64,000 nucleotides of DNA from NCBI GenBank assembly GCA_001784175.1, contig MFPR01000014.1, positions 1-64,000 on the forward strand, in the 5' to 3' direction. The stretch comes from Candidatus Lindowbacteria bacterium RIFCSPLOWO2_12_FULL_62_27 (GTDB lineage Bacteria; Lindowbacteria; 2-12-FULL-62-27). The first letter of the stretch is position 1; each line of letters opens with the position of its first letter. Positions 18,801-26,954 of this stretch are shown here, in pieces. The notes under the pieces are model-generated. The model was not told the DNA's origin and did not search any database. It saw only the letters and a program-made list of their open reading frames with translations. The position numbers and the translations under genes were made by a program.

Positions 18801-20960
18801 TCGTCCTTCGCGTTCATCAACGCCGCCATTCAGCCGGTCCAGCGCATGGTTGAACTCATTGTCCGGTTCGTAACGGAAGGCCGGACGGTCATCCTGATGG
18901 GGATTCTGCCGCGCGTGATGAAGACGTACCAGCGATTCCGGTCCCGGTACGCGGGCGACACCGCGCGGGAAGGGCGGCGGGACTGGGAGCGGGTGTGCGT
19001 GATCGCCGGCGTGCGGCGGCTCCAGTTCATCACGCATTCGTATCCCTACGAGGCTGACTTCAGGATGCCGTTTCACAAAATCATCCGGACGTTCCGCGAG
19101 TCGCGCGGCGTTCAAGAGCCCTGCTGCCTGATCCCCTTCGAGCGGTTCATGGAATCATACGCGCCGACCGCCGACGCCGAGACCCGCGTGCGGCAGCTCG
19201 AGAAGGCGTCCGATGTCGAAGAATTGCGGGGATCCGACCATATCCGCGCGGAAGCCGGGCGGTATCTCCAGTGGGAGAGCGCGCATCCGGACCGGACGTT
19301 CGACGATCGGGCCAAGGAGCGGTTTCGGAGGATCCTGCTGAGCAACTTCACCAACCGGGACGTCCTTCTGTTCTATGATGAAACCGTCCACGGCGACGTC
19401 TCGTTCACAAAGGCGCTCCGGGAGGTCATCGGCGCGCTCCACGAAAATCCCAATTACCTCAGCGACCGCTCCGTCTACTACAGCCTGCAGGAACTGGTTC
19501 GATCGTTCGGCCAGATCCATTTTTACGGAAAGGGTGCGGCCGACATTACGGCCGATCTCGGGAAATTCCTCAAGGCCGAGGGACTCGCGACGTGCGCCGG
19601 CATGGCGCGGCTCCTGGACGCGCTCAAACCCCAGTTCACCTTCGCCAAACAGAACCTCTCGGTCAGCCTCCAGATTGCAGTGGCGCTGGGCCGGCGCTGG
19701 GAAAAAACCGCCCGGACAAAACTTTCGGAGGATGACTGGCGGGCGATCACCGCCGGGATACTGCTTTCCGGCACCCTCCTCGACGACGAAACCCTCGCCG
19801 ATTACGCGCTGTCGCCCGAAGACATCTCCGCCAACCGCGCGCTCCGGCATCTTTTGTTTGACGCCCGGCCGCCCCTCTGGTCCCTCATCCGCCGCCGCAA
19901 CGACCTGCCGGGGGCATTGAAGGATTCCGACGAGGCGCGGTTGCGCCGGCTGTTTGACGACAGCCCGGTCGATCCGGCCGACGCTGTGCCGTTCCTGCTG
20001 ATCCACACCGGGCTCATTTTCGGGTCGTATTGCGATTTTTCGAAAGTTGAAAACTGGAAACGCGGAAAAATCGTCATCTCGGCGGAGGACCTCGAGTTTC
20101 TCTGGGAACTTCTGCACGGCGCATTTCAGGCCCACGGACTGAAACCGCCGGCCCGGTTCGATGAAAGCTTGCGGGCCTTTTGCAGGAAACCCGGGCCGGC
20201 CCTGCTGAACGCCCATGCCGCCAAGACCCATTCGTATGTCCGGCTCTTCAATGCGCTCAGCCTCGCGGCTGAATTGCGATACGGCCTGAAAGCGCGCGGA
20301 TTCGATCTCTTTCACCACGTGCGGACCATCTTCGGCGGCAAGGTCGCGGATCTCGTCGTGGAAGGCATCATGACGGCCGATTTCCCGCTCCGCGAAAAGG
20401 TCAAGTTTGCCCGAAAGCTCCGGCTCCTCGCAGCGGCCGTCCAGGAGGAGCGGGGACTGCCGGCGCGGCTCATGTTCATTCACACCGAACAGCCGCTGGG
20501 CGCGCCGCCTGTCCGGGATATCCGGCGGGCCCTCCGGATCGGGCCGGCCGCCGGCCGCGCGCCGGCGCTGATGGTGCCGTCGGGGGATTTTGATCGGACG
20601 GAGCGGATGTTCTCATACCTGTGCGCCCGGTTCGACCCGCAGGAATTCCGGGATTTCCGCCGACAGGCCAAATTCCTGGTCGGGGAGGATTATCCGCTGC
20701 TCATCAAGGAAAAAAGTCTACAGAAAACGGATTGGTTCCGGGACCGGATCGCCGCGTTTCGAAAAAGCCGCAACCTCTCCAGCCGCCACCTCTTCGTACC
20801 CGTCAGCGAGCTTACGGATCCCGGCCCGTCCACGGCCGGCGTCAGAGACGCCGGCACTTGGGGCGCCGGAGGCGCTGACCCGGGCGGCGGCATTCCGGCC
20901 GCGCGGGGAGGCGACAAGGGCCTCTTTTTCTTCAGGACGTGGATGCAGTTGTTTGATTAA
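15816..20960 (+). CDS. 1714-residue protein: PI3/4-kinase-like region, degenerate HD-GYP, internal duplication
   Basis: I recognise no named family for the whole protein. Residues about 150-330 resemble a PI3/4-kinase-type fold: candidate ATP Lys183 in VVLKPTD, hinge YGIMDLIPGKNGVEFLP (227-243), catalytic-loop-like DRKPDQLMI (291-299, Gln296 where kinases have Asn) and HIDFG (315-319). Residues about 760-870 resemble HD-GYP: HD at 771-772, His803, HHRPSG at 838-843 in place of HHExxDGxGYP, and Asp853. Residues about 627-1112 are followed by a divergent second copy at about 1167-1668 that has lost the HD residues (SGTLLDDE). No signal peptide or clear membrane helix is seen, so probably cytosolic. 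The start is TTG 15816 just after an in-frame stop; ATG 15885 (residue 24), preceded by GGAGGGG, is an alternative. A glycosyltransferase follows after 26 bases. Confidence 0.85.
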   Translation: MASESFPDELTGVFPPGDPESLEGMRLLNRLLLRFSRPREVLRGIANLVRSGDPLVAPPETFLHRRYAQQFENWDYPVTVQSLVETEEGRLLSLPPGSRRFSKFRRIIPDIVNLQLQVRFPRLLAELANRPNLFFPGVFFPQELEIGNMEMISALHGTFYVVHAELKVGRPAGRGQPASVVLKPTDMALESIVTFTLQFINRRLDPATRRSLGPILAPTIVSIDDRYGIMDLIPGKNGVEFLPQGIQAGSIQELRRNEFPPDLDLSREEVLQIAREFSKQAVMAYYLRLYDRKPDQLMIHRIEDGPARAALQFAHIDFGRALKRNYALPWKRHYDPTRPPLVFDVHEIPYFEAAAAFIYLPHFIPADLKDRLSPFDGEMREVIIETFVRLAGEIKSEADEIHSLLKYLIGRRTQYRPVEVQDICVAPEDVEEVYTTLIALDDPEDIIESILNLAYHEREGTAALLADGDDESGVYRRALLSGDRVTRLTDRLDGAHPYRLRDYRTQGRVSYDVEQKKLRIHFGDQPERVIAHVERQYSARLARFIRQYPGDPRGVELEIVSDGSVTARKVSPDGRTGLRQKLRFPPDIMQEINESGSGFSPAAHVLAHAADYKMRPAADDYLLDEIDKHRRIIANDLEGREILQFMMATEPPGHPLNAAMAEMVRYLLANPDYLADKDPYESINQLVLSLARKHLQRRWPGGRAMIEEFLPKNFLEAIHPLGLPILGLYEHVDLSHFIHLILTVRLADELGRRAALAPAELKILRTAAFLHDLNVMDVHFREALMEPSGRLNRPILAQVMERHAEIAAEIFEKSLSERKISAPDGMTAEMLLHILKNHHRPSGRVEQILHLADNIAVFADRTRPDHWNRGFLRLEEIAPRWIDAQLERKLIDREVWSAAQGFFSDPKNYALLRELDRMSAFFPQVFAALQMAAALHLGLNPQHTNPMADLRERHGEDLVNRIFDNLMKSGLSVRDKIKVLNRTDAIAPMFRKETVSSFAFINAAIQPVQRMVELIVRFVTEGRTVILMGILPRVMKTYQRFRSRYAGDTAREGRRDWERVCVIAGVRRLQFITHSYPYEADFRMPFHKIIRTFRESRGVQEPCCLIPFERFMESYAPTADAETRVRQLEKASDVEELRGSDHIRAEAGRYLQWESAHPDRTFDDRAKERFRRILLSNFTNRDVLLFYDETVHGDVSFTKALREVIGALHENPNYLSDRSVYYSLQELVRSFGQIHFYGKGAADITADLGKFLKAEGLATCAGMARLLDALKPQFTFAKQNLSVSLQIAVALGRRWEKTARTKLSEDDWRAITAGILLSGTLLDDETLADYALSPEDISANRALRHLLFDARPPLWSLIRRRNDLPGALKDSDEARLRRLFDDSPVDPADAVPFLLIHTGLIFGSYCDFSKVENWKRGKIVISAEDLEFLWELLHGAFQAHGLKPPARFDESLRAFCRKPGPALLNAHAAKTHSYVRLFNALSLAAELRYGLKARGFDLFHHVRTIFGGKVADLVVEGIMTADFPLREKVKFARKLRLLAAAVQEERGLPARLMFIHTEQPLGAPPVRDIRRALRIGPAAGRAPALMVPSGDFDRTERMFSYLCARFDPQEFRDFRRQAKFLVGEDYPLLIKEKSLQKTDWFRDRIAAFRKSRNLSSRHLFVPVSELTDPGPSTAGVRDAGTWGAGGADPGGGIPAARGGDKGLFFFRTWMQLFD

Positions 20961-20986
20961 ACGTGATGAGCTAAAGTTCGCGGAAC

Positions 20987-22015
20987 ATGAATATGAATGC
21001 AGCGGCGCCGTATGTGTCCGTGATTGTTCCCGTTCACAATCAGGCGAATTTGCTCCAGAAACTCCTGCGATCGATCTGGTCGGAGGACATGCCGACCGGA
21101 TCATACGAGGTCGTCGTCACGGACGACGGGTCCGCCCGGCCCGTCCGGGAGGAGCTGGAGCAGGCATTCCCGGACGTGGTGCGCGGCCGGCCGCTCCGGA
21201 TGCTGCGGCACGAGCACTCGAAGGGCGCGGCGGCGGCGCGGAACACCTGCTGCGCGGCGGCCGCCGGCGAGGTTCTGTTTTTCCTGGACGCCGACACCAT
21301 CATCGAAGCGGGATCCCTGCGCAGAGTCCATGACCGGTTCCGCTCGGAGCCGGCCTTGGGCGCCGTCAACGGCGGTGGAGCGATGGACCCGGCCAATCCC
21401 GAAGACGGATTCACGCCAAGATACCGCGCGCTGCTCGACCACATCCAGCAGAACCGCCGCGCGCCGGTCGCGTGCACTTTCTTCACGCCGCGCTGCGGCG
21501 CCGTCCGGAGGAAATTCTTCGACGCCTGCGGCCAGTACGATCCGAGCTTTCCGGGCGCGTCGGTGGAGGAATACGAGTTCGGCTACCGCCTCGCGCGCCA
21601 TACACCCATCGCATTTGATCCGCAGATCAACGTCCTGCACCATTACCAGAAATTCTGGAAAAACAACCGGAACTTTTTTTCCCGCGTCCGGTTCTGGATG
21701 CGGCTCTTCCGAAAACACAAAAAATTCGAAAACTTCGGCTCGGTCACCAGCTACTACGGCGCCGGTTCCGTCCTCGGCGCGATCGCCGCGCTGCTTCTGC
21801 CGTTCGTTTGTTGCCGCATGGGGATCGCGATCGCGTGCCTCATCAGCTTCAAATTGTTTTTGATCTGCTACGCCGAACTCTTCATCTGGACCTTCCGGCT
21901 CAAAGGCCTCCGGTTCACGATCCGGTCCATCCTGCTCTCCTGGTGGCTCTGCCTCTTCATCACCGCCGGCGCCCTCGCAGGCGCGATCGATGGTCTTACG
22001 GGGAAATCCGATTAA
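20987..22015 (+). CDS. Family 2 glycosyltransferase with C-terminal membrane segments
   Basis: GT-A fold glycosyltransferase family 2: VSVIVPVHNQ at residues 10-19, nucleotide-binding TDDGS (45-49), metal-binding FLDAD (99-103), and an acceptor-side VEEYEFGYRL motif near 190. Residues about 255-335 contain hydrophobic helices, so it is membrane-associated. The donor sugar and acceptor are not predictable. It lies 26 bases after the giant gene on the same strand and is probably cotranscribed, the only functional hint for that neighbour. An in-frame second Met at residue 3 is possible. Confidence 0.85.
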   Translation: MNMNAAAPYVSVIVPVHNQANLLQKLLRSIWSEDMPTGSYEVVVTDDGSARPVREELEQAFPDVVRGRPLRMLRHEHSKGAAAARNTCCAAAAGEVLFFLDADTIIEAGSLRRVHDRFRSEPALGAVNGGGAMDPANPEDGFTPRYRALLDHIQQNRRAPVACTFFTPRCGAVRRKFFDACGQYDPSFPGASVEEYEFGYRLARHTPIAFDPQINVLHHYQKFWKNNRNFFSRVRFWMRLFRKHKKFENFGSVTSYYGAGSVLGAIAALLLPFVCCRMGIAIACLISFKLFLICYAELFIWTFRLKGLRFTIRSILLSWWLCLFITAGALAGAIDGLTGKSD

Positions 22016-22109
22016 CCGGTCTGTGAGGTATGAGTCGGTCTGTGGCGGTCTGTGGACAATGTGTCCGTCCTTGACCGGTTACTTATGGACTTAAACCGGA
22101 CAGCAGCGA

Positions 22110-22205
22110 TCAGGCCTTTTTTTTCATGGCATTTCTGATTTTTGCTGGGATAAACTTTTCCACCATTTTTCTGTTGAGTTCTTTTCCAAATTTTTTGGCA
22201 TCCAT
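22110..22205 (-). CDS. 31-residue basic microprotein
   Basis: ATG at 22205, stop TGA at 22110. The peptide is strongly basic and amphipathic (MDAKKFGKELNRKMVEKF, ending in NAMKKKA) with no membrane segment. It lies 8 bases after the stop of the 33-residue membrane microprotein and is the last of four tiny frames in tandem. No clear Shine-Dalgarno; translation would depend on coupling. Weakest member of the set. Confidence 0.4.
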   Translation of the reverse strand: MDAKKFGKELNRKMVEKFIPAKIRNAMKKKA

Positions 22206-22213
22206 TCAGGCGT

Positions 22214-22315
22214 TTAGGCGTGTGGCGATTTGATGCTGACGACTATCCACGCGCCAATCGTCCAAATCAACGCGGTACAGATTAGAATCAGCATTCCAAT
22301 TTCCGCGTGTTCCAT
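22214..22315 (-). CDS. 33-residue single-pass membrane microprotein
   Basis: Starts MEHAEIG and contains one hydrophobic segment (MLILICTALIWTIGAWIVV) followed by SIKSPHA. The ATG at 22315 lies 8 bases after the stop of the 32-residue microprotein. The layout (short acidic start, one helix, short basic end) is that of small accessory subunits of membrane complexes, but no partner is identified. The base composition of 22100-22640 is more AT-rich than its neighbours. Confidence 0.5.
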   Translation of the reverse strand: MEHAEIGMLILICTALIWTIGAWIVVSIKSPHA

Positions 22316-22323
22316 GATCGCTG

Positions 22324-22422
22324 TTACTGTTGCTCTGATTTCTTCGCCAGATACAGGGCAACCGCAGTGTAGATCAGCCCGAAAGAAGTAAAGACAAAAA
22401 TCGCTGTTGCTGAAGCATCCAT
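22324..22422 (-). CDS. 32-residue single-pass membrane microprotein
   Basis: Starts MDASATA and has one hydrophobic helix (IFVFTSFGLIYTAVALYL), then AKKSEQQ. The ATG at 22422 follows the stop of the preceding 64-residue frame by 7 bases, with an AAGGG element inside the end of that frame as possible ribosome-binding site. Second of four tiny tandem frames downstream of lipB-lipA. Confidence 0.5.
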   Translation of the reverse strand: MDASATAIFVFTSFGLIYTAVALYLAKKSEQQ

Positions 22423-22429
22423 GTTTTGA

Positions 22430-22624
22430 TTATCCCTTATCTTTTTTCTTTGTCAACCAGACGGCGCCCGCCAGCATGAGGGCGCCCCCGACCCATCCAA
22501 AAAGTTGAATCGGCCGGAAAGATTCCTTTGTGACCCAATCTGCAATGCTGCCGATGATCGCCGCAAGTCCGAAAGATCGGACGTGGATTTTTATTTCTTC
22601 GATACGTTCGGGTGTCAGTTTCAT
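22430..22624 (-). CDS. 64-residue two-helix membrane protein
   Basis: Starts MKLTPERIEEIKIHVRSF at 22624, 13 bases after the lipB-lipA stop; the frame extends upstream across lipA in the wrong phase, so this Met is preferred. It has a cytosolic amphipathic start, two hydrophobic segments (FGLAAIIGSIADWV and IQLFGWVGGALMLAGAVWL) and a charged end KKKDKG. Function unknown. It heads the microprotein group and may be read from the PDH/lipoate transcript. Confidence 0.6.
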   Translation of the reverse strand: MKLTPERIEEIKIHVRSFGLAAIIGSIADWVTKESFRPIQLFGWVGGALMLAGAVWLTKKKDKG

Positions 22625-22637
22625 ATCAGCGCCGCCA

Positions 22638-24257
22638 CTACTCCCACTCATGGCGGCCGGCCGGCAGCATTTTTTGCGCGTTTTCCGCATGGCCTCGCCC
22701 GTAGCCGGCGTGCGCCTCGGCGTGGTAGGAGGACCGGACCAGCGGCCCGGATTCAACATGTTTGAATCCCAGTTTCAGTCCGACCCGTTTCCAGTGTTCA
22801 AACTCGGACGGGTGGACCCAGCGATCGACGGGGAGATGCCGGCCGGAGGGCCGGAGGTACTGGCCGAGCGTCAGGATGTCGACCTGCCGCGCGGCGATGT
22901 CGCGGAGCGCGCGGAGGATTTCGAAGGGCTGTTCGCCGATGCCCAGCATAAGGCCGGTTTTGGTCCGAAACCCCGCGTCTTTGGCGCGAGACAATAGTTC
23001 GAGCGACCGCTCGTACCGCGCCTGGGGCCGAACGGTGGGATAGAGGCGCGGGACAGTTTCGAGATTGTGGTTCAGGACGTCCGGTCCCGCATCGAGAACC
23101 GTTTTGAGCGAGGCGCCGTCGCCCAGGAAGTCCGGGATCAGGACCTCGATCTGCGTCTCCGGATTTTTCCTGCGCACCCGCCGGATCGTCCTCGCCCAAA
23201 TTTCCGCGCCCCCGTCCGGCGCGTCGTCCCGGTTCACCGACGTGATGACCACATGCCGAAGCCCCATCTCCTGCACGGCCGCCGCCACCCGCGCCGGCTC
23301 AAACTCGTCCAGCCCGGCCGGCCGGCCCGGCGTCACGGCGCAGAACCCACAGGCGCGCGTGCAAACGTCCCCGAGGATCATGAACGTCGCCGTGCCCCGG
23401 CCCCAGCATTCGCCGAGGTTCGGGCAGTGTGCGCTCTCGCAGACGGTGTGCAACTTTTTGGTGTCCATGATGTCGCGGAGCTTCACGTACACCGGACCGC
23501 CGGGGATCGGCCGGCGAAGCCAGTAGGGTTTCGGGCCGACACGATCCGGCAGGCCGCGCCGCGGCAGCGCGCTCATTTCGACCGGAACCCCGTCCGGAAA
23601 CGCCGTCTGCCACACCGCGTCCGCATCGACGGATTCGGAAGGCCCGCCGGCGGACTGAAACGCCCGGACGAACTCGTTCGCGACACGCTCTAGGCTCGGC
23701 GCGCGGCCCAGTTCCTGTTCCATGTGGGTGATCGCATCCCCCGCGCAGGCGCACGGCACGATGTGGGAAAAAGGCTTGAGATCGGGATCTACATTGAGCG
23801 AAACTCCATGGTACGAAACCGACCGGGAGATTTTAATGCCAACGAATCCGATCTTCCGCCCGCCCACCCGGACCCCGACCGACTCCGACGGCGCCGCATC
23901 CAAACCAAACGCTCGCAGGGTGTCGATCATGCACTGTTCGAGAAACCGGACCCATCGAAGCACGTAGGGGCCCGACAGTTTGAAGATCGGATACGCCACG
24001 AGCTGGCCGGGGCCGTGATACGTGACGTTCCCGCCGCGGCGCGTTTCCACAACGTCGATCCCGAGCCGCGAGAGCGTATCGCGCGGCGTCAGGACGTGCG
24101 AGCCGGGCGCGGCGGCGCCCAGCGTGATCGTGGGCGGATGTTCGAGGATGAGGAGCGTGTCGGGAATCCGGTCCTGCGCGCGCATCTCGACGAGCCGTTC
24201 CTGTAGCGCCAAGGCCGAGCGGTACGGCACGAGGCCGAGGCGCGCGTGCTCAAACAT
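22638..24257 (-). CDS. Fused octanoyltransferase LipB - lipoyl synthase LipA
   Basis: One 539-residue frame carries both enzymes of de novo lipoylation. Residues 1-217 are LipB (octanoyl-ACP to apoprotein transfer): RGGNVTYHGPGQLVAYP at about 74-90, Lys135 and Cys169 (PCACAG), matching the catalytic Lys/Cys pair. After a short linker, residues about 225-539 are LipA, a radical SAM enzyme inserting two sulfurs. The auxiliary cluster Cys273/278/284 (CESAHCPNLGEC), SAM cluster Cys299/303/306 (CTRACGFC) and the C-terminal RSSY motif are present. There is no stop between the two halves. The ATG at 24257 overlaps the lpdA stop by 8 bases; upstream residues in this frame are lpdA sequence out of phase. 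Products would modify the E2 lipoyl domain encoded in the same cluster. Confidence 0.93.
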   Translation of the reverse strand: MFEHARLGLVPYRSALALQERLVEMRAQDRIPDTLLILEHPPTITLGAAAPGSHVLTPRDTLSRLGIDVVETRRGGNVTYHGPGQLVAYPIFKLSGPYVLRWVRFLEQCMIDTLRAFGLDAAPSESVGVRVGGRKIGFVGIKISRSVSYHGVSLNVDPDLKPFSHIVPCACAGDAITHMEQELGRAPSLERVANEFVRAFQSAGGPSESVDADAVWQTAFPDGVPVEMSALPRRGLPDRVGPKPYWLRRPIPGGPVYVKLRDIMDTKKLHTVCESAHCPNLGECWGRGTATFMILGDVCTRACGFCAVTPGRPAGLDEFEPARVAAAVQEMGLRHVVITSVNRDDAPDGGAEIWARTIRRVRRKNPETQIEVLIPDFLGDGASLKTVLDAGPDVLNHNLETVPRLYPTVRPQARYERSLELLSRAKDAGFRTKTGLMLGIGEQPFEILRALRDIAARQVDILTLGQYLRPSGRHLPVDRWVHPSEFEHWKRVGLKLGFKHVESGPLVRSSYHAEAHAGYGRGHAENAQKMLPAGRHEWE

Positions 24258-25647
24258 GGATGGCCCGGTTGTCGGACGCGAGCGCGGCCTCCAGTACCGC
24301 TTCGGCCATGGTCGGGTGCGCGTGGATGGTGGAGACGATCTCGTCCCTCGTGGATTCGAGGGCGAGGGCGATGCCAAGTTCGGCGATGATCTCCGTCGCT
24401 TCGTGGCCCAGAATGTGCGCGCCGACCAGTTGGGCATGAGGACCGGCGAAAATGAGTTTGACGAACCCCTCGGTTTCGTCCGCCGCGATCGCCTTGCCGA
24501 GTGCCTGGAACGGGAACCGGCCGACCTGAATGTCGTCGCCGAATTTTTTCCGTGCGGCCGGTTCCGTCAGGCCGATGCTCGCAACCTGCGGCCGGCAGTA
24601 CGTACACGCGGGGATGGCATCGTAGTTGATGACCGGCGTGTGGTCCGTGAACATTCGCTCGACCGCGACGATGCCCTCATGGGACGCGACGTGCGCCAGC
24701 CACGGCGGCCCGATGATGTCGCCGATCGCGAAGATTCCGGGCAGAGAGGTCCGGTAGTTGTCGTCGACTGCGATCCAGCCATTCTCATCCTTCAGTTTCA
24801 AGCCCTCGGCCAGAAGGCCTTCCACGTTCGGCGCGACGCCCAGCGCCACCAAGGCGGCGGAAGCGTCCACCGACGAGGGCCCCAGATCGATCCGGACGCC
24901 CGGGCCGTCGGTCGAGATCGCGTTCACCCGCGCGCCGGTCAGGATCATCATGCCGCGTCTCTCGTAAATCTTCCTCAGCCGGTCTGAAATCTCCGGATCC
25001 TCCTGCGGCAGGATGCGGTCGAGCATTTCGATGACCGTAACCTTGCTCCCGAGCGTATGGAAAAAATACGCGAACTCCATGCCGATCGCGCCCGCGCCCA
25101 GGACCGCCAGATGCGCGGGCGGCGTATCGACCAGGAGCGCCTCCTTGCTCGTCAGGATCCGCCGCCCGTCCGCACGGACGCCCGGCAGAAGCCGTGGCTT
25201 GGCGCCGACCGCGATCAGGATTTTTTCCGCCTCCAGATCCTCGCCGGCCGCACGGCCGTCGCCCGCGGGCAGGACCTGTATTTTTCCCGGCATGACGATC
25301 CGGGCCCGGCCGATCCTGTAGTCGATTTTGTTCTTCTTGAACAGAAACTCGATCCCCTTGTTCAGCCGCCCGACGACGTCGCGGCTCCGGGCGACAATCT
25401 TTTTCAGATCAAAGCCGGCGCCGGTCACGGAAAACCCGTACCGGTCCGCCGATCGCAAAAATTCGTACTGCTCGGCCGTCTTGAGCAACGCCTTCGACGG
25501 GATACATCCCCAGTTCAGGCACGTGCCGCCCGGCCGGCCCTCCTCGTCGATGACAACGACCCGCCGGCCCAACTGCGCCGCGCGGATGGCCGCCACATAC
25601 CCGCCGGGCCCGGCGCCGATCACGGCGAGATCGTACGATTCAGTCAT
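24250..25647 (-). CDS. lpdA: Dihydrolipoamide dehydrogenase (E3)
   Basis: FAD flavoprotein disulfide reductase that reoxidises dihydrolipoamide of E2 with NAD+. N-terminal FAD site IGAGPGGYVAA (10-20), redox disulfide Cys43/Cys48 in GGTCLNWGCIPSK, NAD-binding GAGAIGMEFA, the second FAD motif FAIGDIIG, and the C-terminal catalytic HAHPTMAE (His444, Glu449). At 465 residues it is a normal E3. It lies 21 bases after the HDOD gene and overlaps lipB-lipA by 8 bases. Confidence 0.97.
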   Translation of the reverse strand: MTESYDLAVIGAGPGGYVAAIRAAQLGRRVVVIDEEGRPGGTCLNWGCIPSKALLKTAEQYEFLRSADRYGFSVTGAGFDLKKIVARSRDVVGRLNKGIEFLFKKNKIDYRIGRARIVMPGKIQVLPAGDGRAAGEDLEAEKILIAVGAKPRLLPGVRADGRRILTSKEALLVDTPPAHLAVLGAGAIGMEFAYFFHTLGSKVTVIEMLDRILPQEDPEISDRLRKIYERRGMMILTGARVNAISTDGPGVRIDLGPSSVDASAALVALGVAPNVEGLLAEGLKLKDENGWIAVDDNYRTSLPGIFAIGDIIGPPWLAHVASHEGIVAVERMFTDHTPVINYDAIPACTYCRPQVASIGLTEPAARKKFGDDIQVGRFPFQALGKAIAADETEGFVKLIFAGPHAQLVGAHILGHEATEIIAELGIALALESTRDEIVSTIHAHPTMAEAVLEAALASDNRAIHV

Positions 25648-25668
25648 GACCTATGGACACCTCCTTGA

Positions 25669-26931
25669 TCAGGCAAAAATCCTCTTCAGTTCCTTCACCG
25701 CGTTGTTCACCCGGCCGTACAGGCGGCCCATGTCGACATCGCGGTTTCCGAGCAATGCCTTGTAAGGCTCGTAGGCCAGCTCGGCCTTCGCCATGATTTC
25801 GAACTCCTCGGCGGTTCCCTCCATATCGGCGAGCGAGACCGACAGATTGAGGATGAGGGCGTGTTTGGACAGGTTCTGGACATTCTCGAGGAGGCCGAGC
25901 GGATGATGATGAAACATTGCGGACTGGATCGTTTCGGTCGAGAGCTGCCACGTTTCGAACGTGAACGCCGCGAGGTCCGCGTGGGTTCCGCCGATCGAGC
26001 GGCGTTCGGCCTCGATCTGGGGCGTGCCCTTTTCGATGAGCGACGTGATCTGGCGGTATTCGGCCGGGAAGTACTGGATGACGATGAGTTCGCCGACGTT
26101 GTGGACGAGTCCGGAGATGAACATCTCCTCCGTTTCCTTGAACGTGAGCGCCATTCCGATTTCCTTGGCCCACTGGCCGGCGTGGATCGAGTGGTCCCAT
26201 ATTTTGAGCGCTTGCTGGGTCGGGATGTTCTGGAATTTATCCATGACGCCGGCCGTCAGGATGACCTGCCGGATTTTCTTGAGGCCCAGCACCACCATGG
26301 CCTGGGTCACGGTCGTGATGCGCGACCGCAGGCCGTAGAAGGCCGAGTTGACGATTTTCAGGATCAGCGCCACGAGCGTCGGCTCCACCGACACGACCTT
26401 CGCGACCTGATCGACGTCGACGTCCGGGTCCTGAAGCATCGCCAAAATTTTCTGCGCGGGGCCCGGCAGGGCCGCCACAGTCTTGACGTTCGACAGCACC
26501 TCCCGGACCTTGCGGCCCGTCGCCACGCGCTCCTTCGACTCGACCAGCGGCTCGTCCGGCGGCGCGGCCTTGAGGTAGTCCTTCAATATCCCCGCCATCC
26601 TGTCCGGCGGCGCGACCCGCGCCAAAATGGCGGCTTGGGAGAAGAGGTATAGATCGTTCTGCTGCAATTTGAGCATCTCGTCGACCTGGCTCTGGGTCAT
26701 GTACTGAAGCTGCATGGCGGCCTCTCCGAATTTGAGCTGGATGTTGTTCAGCAAAACGTTGAGGACGGCGTTCACCTGTTCCGGTTTCAGATAGCCGCGG
26801 GACACCGCCAGGAGCCCGATCCGGCGGTCGATCTGGACCATCTGCTTGACGATCCGGATGATGTCGGACTGTTCGAAGACTTTGTTCTGCCGAAGATGGC
26901 CGATGAAGGCCTGCAACTGAGCCAGTGACAT
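25669..26931 (-). CDS. HDOD-domain signalling protein with unrelated N-terminal region
   Basis: Residues about 148-345 form an HDOD domain: LPGPAQKILAMLQDPDVDVDQVAKVVSVEPTL, KIVNSAFYGL and an ERRSIGGTHADL motif. The core HD pair is HN (GLVHNVGE), so phosphodiesterase activity is not expected; HDOD proteins usually act as scaffolds or regulators in signalling. The N-terminal 130 residues contain a helical, GspE_N-like stretch (LLAVSRGYLKPEQVNAVLN) that I cannot assign firmly. It sits between pdhC and lpdA, splitting the PDH genes, with gaps of 23 and 21 bases. Why a signalling protein is embedded in the PDH set is unknown. Confidence 0.85.
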   Translation of the reverse strand: MSLAQLQAFIGHLRQNKVFEQSDIIRIVKQMVQIDRRIGLLAVSRGYLKPEQVNAVLNVLLNNIQLKFGEAAMQLQYMTQSQVDEMLKLQQNDLYLFSQAAILARVAPPDRMAGILKDYLKAAPPDEPLVESKERVATGRKVREVLSNVKTVAALPGPAQKILAMLQDPDVDVDQVAKVVSVEPTLVALILKIVNSAFYGLRSRITTVTQAMVVLGLKKIRQVILTAGVMDKFQNIPTQQALKIWDHSIHAGQWAKEIGMALTFKETEEMFISGLVHNVGELIVIQYFPAEYRQITSLIEKGTPQIEAERRSIGGTHADLAAFTFETWQLSTETIQSAMFHHHPLGLLENVQNLSKHALILNLSVSLADMEGTAEEFEIMAKAELAYEPYKALLGNRDVDMGRLYGRVNNAVKELKRIFA

Positions 26932-26954
26932 CCCGGGTCAGCTTCCGACGGGAA

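Noticed and set aside
15921-19115. A 1064-codon open frame on the minus strand opposite the giant gene
   Set aside because: It is a high-GC shadow of a plus-strand gene whose own sequence shows domain motifs and an internal duplication; the antisense translation has no recognisable motif.
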